This document shows, in pieces, positions 29,505 through 38,590 of a stretch of DNA of 64,000 bases. This DNA comes from Candidatus Tectimicrobiota bacterium. GTDB taxonomy: Bacteria > JACPUC01. Below the pieces are notes generated by a model, which saw only the letters and a program-made list of their open reading frames with translations, ran no database searches and had not been told where the DNA came from. The translations under genes and the position numbers were made by a program. The stretch is taken from contig JACPUC010000021.1 of assembly GCA_016192455.1 (NCBI GenBank), positions 35,630 to 99,629 of the forward strand. Reading direction: 5' to 3'. How positions within the stretch are numbered: the stretch's first letter is position 1; each line of letters begins with the position of its first letter.

Positions 29505-30548
29505 ATGCAGCAACACCGACGGCGTCTCATTCGGAGCAGTGCTGTGATGCTGGCCCTGCTGCTCAGCGTGCTTCTAGGTCTGGCTGCCGCGCCGGCTCCC
29601 TCGGCGTCCGCCGCCGGCGACGCCGTCCGCATTGCGGTGCCGGCGCGCAGCATGTCCTTCAGCGCCATCTACGTCGGCCAGGGCAAGAAGTTCTTCGAGG
29701 AGCAAGGACTCGACCTGCGCGTCTCGGTGGTGGCGGGGATCGGCGCTTTGCAGGCGATGCTCGCCGGCTCGACCGATTTCACCGGGCTCACCGGCACCGA
29801 GGTCATCAAGGCCCACACCAAGGGCCTCACGCCCGTCGTCATCGCGGCGGGCATCGAGCGCATGAGCATGGAGATCATCGCTGACAAGGAGAAGGCCACG
29901 GCGGCGGGGGTGACCGAGTCCTCCTCCTTGCAAGAGAAGCTCCGCTTCATGAAAGGACGCACTATCGGCGTCCTGCGCACCGGCGCCGTGGCGCATTTCT
30001 TCCTCCTCTACGCGGCGGCGAGAGGCGGACTCGATCCGAAGACCGACCTCAGCATCGTCAGCCTCGGCACACCGCCGGCGCTCTTCGCCAGCCTGGAGAA
30101 GAAACAGATTGATGCCTTCGTCTTCGTGCCGCCGATCAGCGTCATCCCCGTGGTGAAAGGATACGGCCTGCGCCTGGCGAGCGGCCCGCTGAACACCTTC
30201 CCCGAGATCGCGCCGTTCCCCTATATCTCCTTGCTCACCATGGCGAAGACCGCCCAGGAGAACCCCGGCCTGACGCGCCGCATGACCCATGCCTTCGTCA
30301 AGGGGCTGCGCCACATCCACTCGCATCCTGAGGAGTCCGCGGCGCTGGTCAAGGCGCAGTTCAAGGATGTCCCGGAGCCGGTGCTCAATGAGTCGCTGCG
30401 CCTCGTCCTGCCGTCGCACTCGAAGGATGGGCGCATCACCCTGGCGGCCATGGAGACGGCGCAGAAGTTCCTGCTCGACGGCGGCGCCATCGACAAGCCG
30501 GTGGACCTGAGCAAGACCTTCACGAACGACTTCCTACCGAAGGAATAG
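29505..30548 (+). CDS. NMT1/SsuA-type ABC solute-binding protein, second of a tandem pair
   Basis: 347 residues with a twin-arginine-like/Sec signal (RRRLIRSSAVMLALLLSVLLG; cleavage near SAAG). The mature protein opens VRIAVPARSMSFSAIYVGQGKKFFEEQGLDL and shares GYGLRLASGPLNTFPEIAPFPY with its upstream neighbour, 61 bp away. An excellent ribosome-binding site (GGAGGAGG) precedes the ATG. Both lack adjacent permease or ATPase genes. The two copies differ enough through the ligand lobes that they may have different substrates. They could also serve a shared transporter elsewhere. Confidence 0.88.
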   Translation: MQQHRRRLIRSSAVMLALLLSVLLGLAAAPAPSASAAGDAVRIAVPARSMSFSAIYVGQGKKFFEEQGLDLRVSVVAGIGALQAMLAGSTDFTGLTGTEVIKAHTKGLTPVVIAAGIERMSMEIIADKEKATAAGVTESSSLQEKLRFMKGRTIGVLRTGAVAHFFLLYAAARGGLDPKTDLSIVSLGTPPALFASLEKKQIDAFVFVPPISVIPVVKGYGLRLASGPLNTFPEIAPFPYISLLTMAKTAQENPGLTRRMTHAFVKGLRHIHSHPEESAALVKAQFKDVPEPVLNESLRLVLPSHSKDGRITLAAMETAQKFLLDGGAIDKPVDLSKTFTNDFLPKE

Positions 30549-30645
30549 GGCGTGGGGGGCGGGCTGGCTGGGGAGGCGGCGCGGCAGCGAGGGGGGATGC
30601 CTGGGGCCGGGAGGTGACCCTCGAGGCGGCGCAAAGCGGTCCCCT

Positions 30646-31554
30646 TCACTCACCATCCTCGTATCCCGGCTCGCCCGGGATGACGAAGCGGCGCACGCCG
30701 TCCACCTCGAGGCGACGCGGCATGATCGGGGCGATGCGGCGCTGCTTGGTTGCGGCGAGGATCTCCGCGACGCTGCGCGACTGCCCTACCTGCTGGAGGT
30801 TCCGCTGCGTCGCCAGCATGGCGAGCATGGAGCCCTCGCCGATCTTCGCCAGGGCCTCCTGCGGCGTCAGCCAGGCGCCATCCACGGCTTCGCCTTGGTC
30901 ATGGCGAGGCTCCTGCCCTGGCGGCAGGACCGCCACGAAGAAGCGGGCGCTGAAGCGCCGCGGCACCCAGACCGGGGTGATCCAGTGGGCGAAGGCGTGC
31001 AGGCGGCGGGCCGCCAGGGTGAGGTTCGCGCCCGAAACGATGTCGCGGAACGACAGGGCGCGCTGACGCAGGAGCGCGGCATATTCCTGGTAGCGTGGCG
31101 CGTGGCTCTCCACGAAGGCGCCGCCGGCGTCGTAGGCCAGGAGGAGGCCGGCCTCCTCGAAGAGTTCGCGGATCGCCGCCACCCAGAGTCCGAGGCCTGG
31201 CGTCTCTCCTGGCTGCGCCCCGAAGGCCGCCGCGGCATCCTCCTCGCTGAGGCCGTCGCAGCGGCTGGTGAGGAACAGGTCCCGGTCGGCCGGGTCCACC
31301 TTCCCCCCTGGGAAGACGTAGCGACCCCCAGCGACTTCGAGCTCTTCATGCCGCTGCACGAGGTAGACCTCGAGGCCGCCGGCGCCGCTGACCGTGGGCC
31401 GATCACGCACCAGGATCACCGTCGCCGCGTCCGCGGCCGGCGCGATCTTCCCATCCCAGGGAGCGCGACTCGGCTGGAGAGGAACGGCGGCGCGTCGCTC
31501 GAGCTCTGGTCGGCCGCGGCGTTGCTGGTGAGATTCGGAGCTCTGCGAAACCAT
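30646..31554 (-). CDS. NUDIX hydrolase with an insertion in the Nudix box (NUDT19-like)
   Basis: 302 residues. The fold begins AATVILVRDRP; the Nudix box is split: the glycine part is GGRYVFPGGKVD, and the metal-binding part, AAIRELFEEAGLLL (REXXEEAG), comes about 45 residues later. This interrupted box is known from NUDT19-type (CoA diphosphatase/peroxisomal) relatives. The enzyme would hydrolyse a nucleoside diphosphate linked to another moiety, perhaps CoA or a CoA ester, but the substrate is inferred. The start at 31554 has AGGAAC about eight bases upstream and removes an unlikely 24-residue extension. It converges with the solute-binding gene pair and diverges from the LLM gene. Confidence 0.82.
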   Translation of the reverse strand: MVSQSSESHQQRRGRPELERRAAVPLQPSRAPWDGKIAPAADAATVILVRDRPTVSGAGGLEVYLVQRHEELEVAGGRYVFPGGKVDPADRDLFLTSRCDGLSEEDAAAAFGAQPGETPGLGLWVAAIRELFEEAGLLLAYDAGGAFVESHAPRYQEYAALLRQRALSFRDIVSGANLTLAARRLHAFAHWITPVWVPRRFSARFFVAVLPPGQEPRHDQGEAVDGAWLTPQEALAKIGEGSMLAMLATQRNLQQVGQSRSVAEILAATKQRRIAPIMPRRLEVDGVRRFVIPGEPGYEDGE

Positions 31555-31975
31555 GTGGCGTGTTCCTGAACAGTGGAGGATTTCTCGCCGCGGCTGCCTT
31601 GACACCCCCGTCCCGGACGGGTACAACCCTCCGTGGTGGTCGTGAGATTAGCTACCGGTAATCGTCGCGCCGCTGTGGATTTTTGCAGCGCTTGGTTCAA
31701 ACCATACACCCCCCGGACTCAACGCGCCAGGTCGCCCGCCGCCACCGGGTAAGCCGAGCGGCTGCGTGGCGTCGGCGCCGAGGCGTCGATCAGGCAGGCC
31801 AGGGGCGCGGGCGGAGCGGCGACGCTCCGTGGCTCCCTCGTCCAGGCGCCTCCCATGAGTGCGTTCGAGGCGGGGAGGGCTTCGGGACGAAGCGCTCTCC
31901 GCGCCGCGAGCCGGCCCGTCCGCCGTACTGCGTCAAGAGTTCCCAAGGTCAGCGGGCCATCCAAGGAGCGTGACG
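31555..31975. other. Divergent intergenic region between NUDIX and LLM genes
   Basis: 421 bases with no gene. An imperfect inverted repeat with arms GATTA and TAATC (31646-31663) lies in a locally AT-richer patch and might be an operator between the divergent genes. An AAGGAG ribosome-binding site precedes the LLM start. Confidence 0.4.
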
Positions 31976-32965
31976 ATGAAGTTCGACGTCGAATTCAACT
32001 CGGCTGGACAGCTCTCCGTCGAGGCCGTCCTCGAAGGCGCCGTGGTGGCTGAGCAGAAGGGCTTCCACACGGTCTGGAAGGGCGAGTCCAACAGCAAGGA
32101 CCCCCTCGTCCTCCTGACGGCCATCGCGGCCCGCACGCAGCGCATTAACCTGGGGACGGCCGTCTACCATATCTTCGGGCGCACGCCGGTCACCCTCGGC
32201 ATTATGGCCGCCAGCCTCGACGAGCTGTCGGGAGGACGCTTCATCTTCGGCCTTGGCGTGGCGAACCGGAACATCGCCACCTGGCACGGCCAGTCGTTTG
32301 CGAAGCCGCTGAAAGCAATCCGCGAGTACGTGGAGATCGTGCAGCAGACCTTCAGCGGCCAGAAGGTTTCGTACAAAGGCGAGTTCTTCTCCGCGGAGGG
32401 GTTCCGCCTTGCCTTCAAGCCGGTGAGCGCCCGCCTGCCGATCTACCTCGCCGGCCTGGGACCCAAAATGACGCGCCTGGCCGGCAGCATCGCGGACGGC
32501 GTCCTCATCAACATGGGCACGCCGGGGAAGATCGGGGAGATCGCCTCGAACGCGCGCGAAGGCGCCGCCGCGGCGGGCCGGAACCCGGGTGACGTTGCAA
32601 TCGTCGCCAAGGTGCGCTGCTCGATCCACGAGGACATCAAGGTCGCCCGCTCGAACCTGAAGAAGATCGTCACCTTTTACGGCCTTGCCGATCACTACCG
32701 CGATGCCCTGCGCGGCCTCGGGTTCGGCAGCCTCGTCGATACCCTCCACGAGACCTGGAAGCAGAAGGGTTTCCACGCCGCCAAGGAGCAGGTCGCGGAC
32801 GAGGTGCTCGATCAGCTCCCAACCATCGCCGCCACCTCCATGGCGCACCTGAAGGAGCGCCTGCGGCCCTTCGAAGCGAGCGCCGCGACGCGCCTCATCA
32901 TCCCCTACGTGCCGGTCACCGACGACTACGCCGCCGAGGTCCTGGCATTCCTGCGCGACTGGTAG
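31976..32965 (+). CDS. LLM-class flavin-dependent oxidoreductase (MER-like)
   Basis: 329 residues of the luciferase-like family, closest in pattern to F420-dependent methylene-tetrahydromethanopterin-reductase-like proteins: VVAEQKGFHTVWKGESN, ARTQRINLGTAVYHIFGRTP, LDELSGGRFIFGLGVANRN, and PIYLAGLGPKMTRLAGSIADGVLIN. It would use F420H2 or reduced flavin in the cytoplasm; the substrate is unknown. AAGGAG lies upstream of ATG 31976. The ICL/PEP-mutase-like lyase follows 62 bp downstream on the same strand, so the two may belong to one catabolic unit. No F420-biosynthesis genes are in the window. Confidence 0.86.
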   Translation: MKFDVEFNSAGQLSVEAVLEGAVVAEQKGFHTVWKGESNSKDPLVLLTAIAARTQRINLGTAVYHIFGRTPVTLGIMAASLDELSGGRFIFGLGVANRNIATWHGQSFAKPLKAIREYVEIVQQTFSGQKVSYKGEFFSAEGFRLAFKPVSARLPIYLAGLGPKMTRLAGSIADGVLINMGTPGKIGEIASNAREGAAAAGRNPGDVAIVAKVRCSIHEDIKVARSNLKKIVTFYGLADHYRDALRGLGFGSLVDTLHETWKQKGFHAAKEQVADEVLDQLPTIAATSMAHLKERLRPFEASAATRLIIPYVPVTDDYAAEVLAFLRDW

Positions 32966-33027
32966 GCGTTGGAAGCGGCGTCAGCTTCTCCGCCTGCGCC
33001 GCCGCGACGCCCCGAGGGAGCCCCAGC

Positions 33028-33900
33028 ATGGAGCCGGCGACGCAATTGCGGCGACTCCTCGAGGATCCCGGCATCCTGGTGCTGCCTGGCGTCTACGATG
33101 CCCTGAGCGCCCGCCTCGCCGAGCAGGTCGGCTTCGCCGCCCTCTTCACCAGCGGCTTCGGCATCGCCGCCTCCAGCCTGGGTCTGCCGGACTACGGCCT
33201 GATGACGATGACCGAGTCCCTCGAGCGCGTGCGGCGCATCGTGCAGGCCGTCAGCCGGCCGGTGGTGGCGGACTGCGATACCGGCTACGGCAACCCCCTG
33301 AACGTCATGCGCACCGTGCACGAGTGCCTGGCCATCGGCGTCGCCGGTATCATCCTCGAGGACCAGGAATGGCCGAAGAAGTGCGGCCACATGCAGGCGA
33401 AGCGCGTCATCCCCCTCGCCGAGCAGGTGGAGAAGATCAAGGCGGCGGTGCAGGCGCGCGGCGAGCGCGACCTGGTGCTCATCGGCCGCACCGACGCCCG
33501 CGAGCCCCTCGGCATCGAGGAGGCGCTGCGGCGCGGCAAGGCCTTCGCCGAGGCGGGGGCGGACGTGGTGTTCATTGAAGCGCCGCAGTCCGTGGACGAG
33601 CTGCGCCTGATCAGCAGGGAGATCAAGGCGCCGACCTTCGCCAACATGATCGAGGGGGGCAAGACGCCTCTCCTCAGCCGCGAGGAGCTCCGGGACCTCG
33701 GTTTTAAGATTGTCGTCTTCCCCCTCTCCTCGTTGTTTGCCGCCGCCTGGGCCATGCGTGCGGTGCTGCAACGGCTGAAGGAGACCGGCTCCACTCAGGG
33801 ATTCAACGATCTCGCTGATTTCCACGCCTTTGAGGAGCTGATGCGCGTGCCGCACTATCGCGCCCTCGAGCAGCAATTCCGTGTTGATGGCGCGGCCTGA
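33028..33900 (+). CDS. Isocitrate lyase/PEP mutase superfamily lyase
   Basis: 290 residues of the ICL/PEPM fold: LPGVYDALSARLAEQVGFAAL, VVADCDTGYGNPLNV (metal and phosphate-site aspartates), GIILEDQEWPKKCGHM containing the KKCGH catalytic cysteine motif, and LIGRTDARE. The KKCGH motif is typical of isocitrate lyases, methylisocitrate lyases and oxaloacetate/dimethylmalate-type lyases rather than PEP mutase. At 290 residues it is the short form (PrpB/oxaloacetate-decarboxylase-like), not full isocitrate lyase. The reaction is probably C-C cleavage of a 2-hydroxy or 2-oxo dicarboxylate, but the substrate is unknown. It follows the LLM gene closely and may share its transcript. Confidence 0.87.
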   Translation: MEPATQLRRLLEDPGILVLPGVYDALSARLAEQVGFAALFTSGFGIAASSLGLPDYGLMTMTESLERVRRIVQAVSRPVVADCDTGYGNPLNVMRTVHECLAIGVAGIILEDQEWPKKCGHMQAKRVIPLAEQVEKIKAAVQARGERDLVLIGRTDAREPLGIEEALRRGKAFAEAGADVVFIEAPQSVDELRLISREIKAPTFANMIEGGKTPLLSREELRDLGFKIVVFPLSSLFAAAWAMRAVLQRLKETGSTQGFNDLADFHAFEELMRVPHYRALEQQFRVDGAA

Positions 33901-34015
33901 CCGCAAGCTCCCCTGCCGTGACTGCCGCCACCCCGCCGAAACTCCCAGCCCGCCAACCTCGTGAGCATCCGCGCCCGGACGGCCCCACCTCGTCGCTCTC
34001 CGGCTGATCTCTTCT

Positions 34016-34021
34016 TATACT
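34016..34021 (+). promoter_or_regulatory. Candidate -10 element (TATACT)
   Basis: A TATACT hexamer in a small AT-rich patch about 165 bases upstream of the HEAT/TPR gene. No good -35 is seen at the expected distance, so this is tentative. Confidence 0.3.
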
Positions 34022-34184
34022 GCGAACGAAGCATCTCGCGCCGTCCGGCCATCCCTCCAGGTGCGGCCATGCTCTCATGCTTCGTTGCGGAGCGCGTTCC
34101 GGCGCGCCACGAGGCGGAATTCCTGTCGGGAACCGTGCCGGGCGCGGCCCTTGAGTCGCCCCCGTGGCGCTCGAAGGAGGAAGC

Positions 34185-34838
34185 ATGCTCTCTTCCCCCG
34201 TGTCACTCGTCCCTCTCTTCCTCTCCTGCCTGGTCCTCCTGCAGCTCGGCTTCCCCACGAACGGCAACCCGCAGACGATGGAGGAGCTCCTGCTCACCCT
34301 GCGCGCGGGCACGGCGGAGGAGAAGGTGCGGGCGGTGATCCAGCTCGTGAACCGTGGCGATCAACGAGCCCTGCCGCACCTCAAGGAAGCGCTGCGCGAC
34401 GCGCATGAGCGCGTCCGGCAGGCCGCCGAGCAGGGGATGTGGGCGCTCTGGCTGCAATCCAGCGATGCCGCCGTCGACACGCTCATGGAGCGTGGCATCC
34501 GGCTTCTGGAACAACGCCGCTTCGAGGAGGCGGTGCAGGTCTTCGCGGACATCGTCGCTCAAGCTCCGGGCTTCGCCGAGGGCTACAATAAACGCGCCAC
34601 CGTCTACTACCTCATGAAGGAGTTCGACAAGTCGCTGCGCGACTGCGCGGCGACGCTGCGGCTCAACCCTGATCACTTCGGTGCCTTGAGCGGCAGCGGC
34701 CTGTGCTACGTCGGCCTGAAGCGCTACCGCGAAGCGCTGCGGGCCTTCCGGCGCGCCGTGGCGGTCAATCCGAACCTCGAGAGCATCAAGGAGTACATCA
34801 AGGATCTCGAGGCCTACCTGCGCAACCGCTCGCTCTGA
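34185..34838 (+). CDS. Exported HEAT-like/TPR repeat protein
   Basis: 217 residues. An N-terminal signal or anchor (LVPLFLSCLVLLQLGF) is followed by a HEAT-like segment (residues ~30-85: VIQLVNRGDQRALPHLKEAL) and at least three tetratricopeptide repeats (GIRLLEQRRFEEAVQVFADIV, AEGYNKRATVYYLMKEFDKSL, ALSGSGLCYVGLKRYREALRAF). It should be a protein-protein interaction scaffold facing the periplasm. ATG 34185 is chosen because AAGGAGGA precedes it. It is flanked by unrelated genes, so its partner is unknown. Confidence 0.8.
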   Translation: MLSSPVSLVPLFLSCLVLLQLGFPTNGNPQTMEELLLTLRAGTAEEKVRAVIQLVNRGDQRALPHLKEALRDAHERVRQAAEQGMWALWLQSSDAAVDTLMERGIRLLEQRRFEEAVQVFADIVAQAPGFAEGYNKRATVYYLMKEFDKSLRDCAATLRLNPDHFGALSGSGLCYVGLKRYREALRAFRRAVAVNPNLESIKEYIKDLEAYLRNRSL

Positions 34839-34930
34839 CGACGGCGGCGGGCAGCGTCGGATAGGCTTCCAGCCGGTCATCTCTCGGCTGGTGGGGAGCG
34901 GCCCGGGGGGAGGATGCAGCGCGGTGGGGG

Positions 34931-35716
34931 TTACTTGAGGATAAGTGAGGAGAAGTGGCCGAAGAGGAGGCCGGCGCTGCCGGCAAGGATGCCGATGATC
35001 ATGATCTCCAGACCATTGCGCACCCAGTTGAGCTTCGTCACCTTGCTGCGGCCGGCTCCAATGAAGAAGAGCGCCACGAGGGAGACAATCCCGGCAACCT
35101 TTGCGGCAAGGGGCGCGCGATGGGTAAAGGCGAACGGCAAGAGCGGCGGCAACGCCCCGATGAGGAAGGAGATCCCCATCGTCGCGCCGACCTTCAAGGG
35201 GTTATCGAATGTCTCCGGCACGATCCCCAGCTCTTCCTTGGCCATGAACTCGAGCCAGTGCTGCTTGTCCGAGGTGACGCGCTTCACGAGAATGTCGGCC
35301 TCGCTCTTCGTAAAGCCCTTCTCGGCGAAGATCTCCTGCATCTCCGCGATCTCTTTTTCCGGCACCTCCTCGATTTCCCGCGCCTCGCGCCGCAGCTCGC
35401 GGTCGAAGTACTCGCTCTGCGACTTCGTGGAGATGTAGGCCCCGAAGAACATGGAGATCGCCCCGGCGAACATCGCCATGATGCCCGCCAAGAGCACCAG
35501 ATTGCTCTCCTTGATGGACGCAGCCAGCCCCATGACAAAGCCGATGGTCGTGATGAGGCCGTCGTTCATGCCGAAGACCACCTCGCGGATGGCCCGGCCT
35601 TTGGGGGTATGCCACTCCTCGCCGTGAAAGCGCTTGGAGAAGTGTCCGACGCGCGCCCGATACTCCTTCAAGATATCTTCCGGCATTGCCGGAGTGGAAC
35701 TTGCATCGCTCTCCAT
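34931..35716 (-). CDS. VIT1/CCC1-family metal ion transporter
   Basis: 261 residues of the VIT family, which moves Fe2+ or Mn2+ across membranes. The first two helices carry REVVFGMNDGLITTIGFVMGLA and AGAISMFFGAYISTKSQSEYFDREL, then a charged cytoplasmic metal-binding hairpin (EIEEVPEKEIAEMQEIF), and three further membrane segments near the C-terminus. An N-terminal ferritin-like domain is absent. The start codon at 35716 lies six bases downstream (minus strand) of a CRISPR-like repeat, and no strong Shine-Dalgarno sequence is visible. Specific ion and direction are inferred from family only. Confidence 0.9.
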   Translation of the reverse strand: MESDASSTPAMPEDILKEYRARVGHFSKRFHGEEWHTPKGRAIREVVFGMNDGLITTIGFVMGLAASIKESNLVLLAGIMAMFAGAISMFFGAYISTKSQSEYFDRELRREAREIEEVPEKEIAEMQEIFAEKGFTKSEADILVKRVTSDKQHWLEFMAKEELGIVPETFDNPLKVGATMGISFLIGALPPLLPFAFTHRAPLAAKVAGIVSLVALFFIGAGRSKVTKLNWVRNGLEIMIIGILAGSAGLLFGHFSSLILK

Positions 35717-35722
35717 CGTTTC

Positions 35723-35754
35723 GTTTCAATCCACGCCTCCGCGCGGGAGGCGAC
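35723..35754 (-). repeat. Solitary type I-C-like CRISPR repeat
   Basis: Read on the minus strand, these 32 bases begin GTCGCCTCC, contain a GCCTCC/GGAGGC hairpin, and end GGCGTGGATTGAAAC. Length, hairpin and the 3' ATTGAAAC tag match subtype I-C repeats; from memory it differs at about three positions from the Desulfovibrio vulgaris repeat. I find no second copy within a repeat-spacer distance on either side and no cas genes in the window. It ends six bases before the VIT start codon. Confidence 0.65.
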
Positions 35755-35860
35755 CGCGTGCCGGCTTCCACCAGGAAAGCGAGAGTGCAGCCCCGCACTA
35801 CCCTACGGCTGATCCGCCGGCCGCCTTCCGGCTCGCCGGCCGACGGCTGCGGCAAGCAGC

Positions 35861-36691
35861 CTACGCGAGGCTCGCCAGGCTGGCGCTCTCGAGGTCCGGC
35901 TCCCGGCCGTTGAGGAGGGGGATGAGCAGACGCCGGATGTTGGTGGCGCGGCCCGTGCTCAACTCCACCGTCACGACCACGCCCGCCAGGACCGCGTCTT
36001 TCTTCGCCGCTTCGAAGCGCTTCGGCATCTGCGAGAGGAACTTCTCGATGACGATCTCTTTCTGAATGCCGATGACCGAGTCGTAGGGTCCCGTCATGCC
36101 GACATCCGTGATGTAGGCGGTGCCCCGGGGGAGGATGCGCTCATCCGCGGTCTGCACGTGGGTGTGGCTCCCCACCACGGCGCTGACGCGGCCATCCAGG
36201 TACCAGCCCATGGCGATCTTCTCGGAGGTCGCCTCGGCGTGCATGTCGACGAAGATGACCTCGCATTGCGGCCGCAAGCGCTCGATCTCTTCATCCGCTT
36301 TGCGGAACGGACAATCGACGGTCGACATGAACACCCGCCCCATCAGGTTCAGCACGCCGATACGCGTTCCATCAGGGGCCACCACGACGTGGCTGCCCCT
36401 CCCAGGCACGTCCTCGGGATAGTTCGCCGGGCGCAGGAGGCGCGTCTCATGGCTGATGCACTCGAAGACCTCCTTCTTGTCCCAGACGTGGTTCCCGGAA
36501 GTGAGGACATTGATGCCGCTCTTCAGCAGCTCGTCGATGATCGCCGGCGTTACGCCTGCGCCGCCCGCGGCGTTCTCACAGTTGGCAATGCAGACATCCG
36601 CGCCGTAGTGCTGCACAATCTCGCCGAGGAGACGCTGCACCACCATGCGCCCGGGCTTGCCAAAAATGTCGCCGATGTAGACGAGTTTCAC
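35861..36691 (-). CDS. ymdB: YmdB-family metallophosphoesterase
   Basis: 276 residues. The dimetal phosphoesterase ligands are in order: YIGDIFGKPGR, IANCENAAGG, SGNHVWD, VDMHAEATSEK, VGSHTHVQTAD. These define the TIGR00282/YmdB family, cyclic-nucleotide and RNA-linked phosphodiesterases that in Bacillus influence biofilm and motility and are commonly encoded next to rny. It begins at GTG 36691 with AAGGGA upstream. It lies downstream of rny on the same strand, with 336 bp between, so co-regulation is plausible but not tight coupling. Confidence 0.92.
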   Translation of the reverse strand: MKLVYIGDIFGKPGRMVVQRLLGEIVQHYGADVCIANCENAAGGAGVTPAIIDELLKSGINVLTSGNHVWDKKEVFECISHETRLLRPANYPEDVPGRGSHVVVAPDGTRIGVLNLMGRVFMSTVDCPFRKADEEIERLRPQCEVIFVDMHAEATSEKIAMGWYLDGRVSAVVGSHTHVQTADERILPRGTAYITDVGMTGPYDSVIGIQKEIVIEKFLSQMPKRFEAAKKDAVLAGVVVTVELSTGRATNIRRLLIPLLNGREPDLESASLASLA

Positions 36692-37027
36692 GCCCGTTCC
36701 CTTGCCCCTTGCAGGTGCAGCGGTCTCCCTCGCTCAGCGCCGATGAGCGCATTCCGAACGCTCCCGGCGCGGCTCGTCCGTCGCCGCCGCACGTTTGTCC
36801 GCCGCTCCGAGGTTTCGGTTCAGCCTTGCGGCTTGCACGCCGATCGGACGACGCCGCGGGGAACGATCACCTCTCCCGCTGCGTGCTCGGTGCTGGCGCT
36901 CAGCCCGCCCCAAGGGGGAGCGAACCCCGACAGGCGCGGGGAGGGCTTCACTCCCTGGCCCCGCCGCCCCGCCCAGCGGCGCCCGCGCGACGCCGGGACG
37001 GCAGCGTGCCGAGGCGCTGGCCTGGGT
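36692..37027. other. Intergenic region between rny and ymdB
   Basis: 336 GC-rich bases without a gene. I see no terminator or promoter that I can support, only an arginine-rich pseudo-frame typical of GC-rich DNA. Confidence 0.4.
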
Positions 37028-38590
37028 CTAGCGCGCATACTCCACCGAACGCATCTCGCGAATTACCGTCACCTTGATCTCGCCCGGGTAGGCTACTTCC
37101 TCCTCAATCCGTTTGGCGATGTCCCGAGCCAGCAACTGCGCCTCCGCGTCGCTGATCTCGCTCGGTTCCACGATGACGCGAATCTCGCGCCCGGCTTGGA
37201 TCGCGTAGGCCTTCTGGACTCCGGCAAAGGAGTCGCAGATGTTCTCGAGCTGCTCGAGGCGCTTGATGTAGTTCTCCAGCATCTCGCGGCGGGCGCCGGG
37301 ACGGGCCGCCGAGATGGCATCGGCCGCCTGCACGATGATGGCTTCCAGCGATTGCGCCTCGGCATCCTCGTGGTGGGCCTCAATGGCGTTGAGGACCTGC
37401 TTCGATTCGTTGCCGCGCTTCAGAATCTCGACGCTGATCTGCGTGTGGGTCCCATCGTGCTGGTGGGTGACCGCCTTGCCGATGTCGTGCAGCAGCCCGG
37501 CGCGCTTCGCCACCTTCACATCACATCCCAGCTCCGCCGCGATCACCCCGGCGATGTAGGCCACCTCCTTGGAGTGCTGCAGCATGTTCTGGGAGTAGCT
37601 GGTGCGATACCTCAGGCGGCCCAGCAGGCGCAGGACCTCCTGGTGCAGGTTATCGACGCCGGCTTCGAAGGCCGCTTTCTCCCCCTCCTCGCGCAGGGAG
37701 GTCGACATCTCCTTGGTGACGCGCGCCACCATCTCTTCGATGCGCGCCGGATGGATGCGCCCGTCCGCGATGAGCCGTTCGAGCGCCAAGCGGGCGATCT
37801 CCCGCTTCACTGGATCGAAGCCGCTCAAGATCACCGCTTCCGGGGTGTCATCGACGATGAGGTCGATGCCGGTGGCCATTTGCAGGGCGCGGATGTTCCG
37901 CCCCTCGCGGCCGATGATGCGGCCCTTCATCTCCTCGTTCGGCAGACCCACCACGGAGACGGTGGTCTCGGCGACATATTCGGAGGCGCAGCTTTGGATC
38001 GCATAGCCGAGAATTTCCCGCGCTTTGCGATCCGCGGTCTCGCGCGTCTGGCGCTCCAGCCGCCGCAGCTTCTCGGCGCACTCCAGGCGAGCCTCGCGCA
38101 GCATCTCGTCCATGAGGGACTGACGCGCCTCGCTGGCGGTCATGCCGGCGATGAGCTCCAGCTTCACCTTGGCCTCGTGAAGCTGCTGGTCCACCCGCGT
38201 GCGATCGCCGGCCAAGCTCTCCTCCAGCCCCTGAAGCTGCCGCTGCTGCTTGGCGAGGGTCTTCTCCTGGCCCTCGCAGAGGGTGACCCGCTGGTTCAGG
38301 GTCTGCTCGCGTTCGTCGAGGCGTTGCGACATGCGCTTCAGCTCGAGCTGCCGCTCGCGCGTCTCCTCCTCGAAGGCCAGGCGCGTCTGCAGGAGCTTCT
38401 CCTTGGCCTCCAGCTCAGCATCGTGCCGTCGTCTCTTCACCTCTTCGTCGGTCTGTTGCCGCAGCCGCTCCGCCTCTCGGTCCAGCTCGGCGCGTCGCTT
38501 GCGGATGAGGGAGCGCCCCACACCCAGGCCAATGACGAGGCCGATGCCAAGGGCTACCACCGCCAACAGGATCATGAATGTGAGTTGCAT
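37028..38590 (-). CDS. rny: Ribonuclease Y
   Basis: 520-residue membrane-anchored endoribonuclease that starts mRNA turnover. It has an N-terminal transmembrane helix (about 5-25), a long coiled coil (about 30-200; rich in E, R, Q, L), a KH domain with [15 protein letters not shown], and an HD domain with the [10 protein letters not shown] and LLHDIGKA metal ligands. Length matches the family (about 520). The ATG at 38590 is preferred; an in-frame GTG at 38602 overlaps the GGAGG ribosome-binding site. ymdB follows and zapA precedes it on the same strand, an arrangement seen in many bacteria outside the enterics. Confidence 0.95.
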   Translation of the reverse strand: MQLTFMILLAVVALGIGLVIGLGVGRSLIRKRRAELDREAERLRQQTDEEVKRRRHDAELEAKEKLLQTRLAFEEETRERQLELKRMSQRLDEREQTLNQRVTLCEGQEKTLAKQQRQLQGLEESLAGDRTRVDQQLHEAKVKLELIAGMTASEARQSLMDEMLREARLECAEKLRRLERQTRETADRKAREILGYAIQSCASEYVAETTVSVVGLPNEEMKGRIIGREGRNIRALQMATGIDLIVDDTPEAVILSGFDPVKREIARLALERLIADGRIHPARIEEMVARVTKEMSTSLREEGEKAAFEAGVDNLHQEVLRLLGRLRYRTSYSQNMLQHSKEVAYIAGVIAAELGCDVKVAKRAGLLHDIGKAVTHQHDGTHTQISVEILKRGNESKQVLNAIEAHHEDAEAQSLEAIIVQAADAISAARPGARREMLENYIKRLEQLENICDSFAGVQKAYAIQAGREIRVIVEPSEISDAEAQLLARDIAKRIEEEVAYPGEIKVTVIREMRSVEYAR

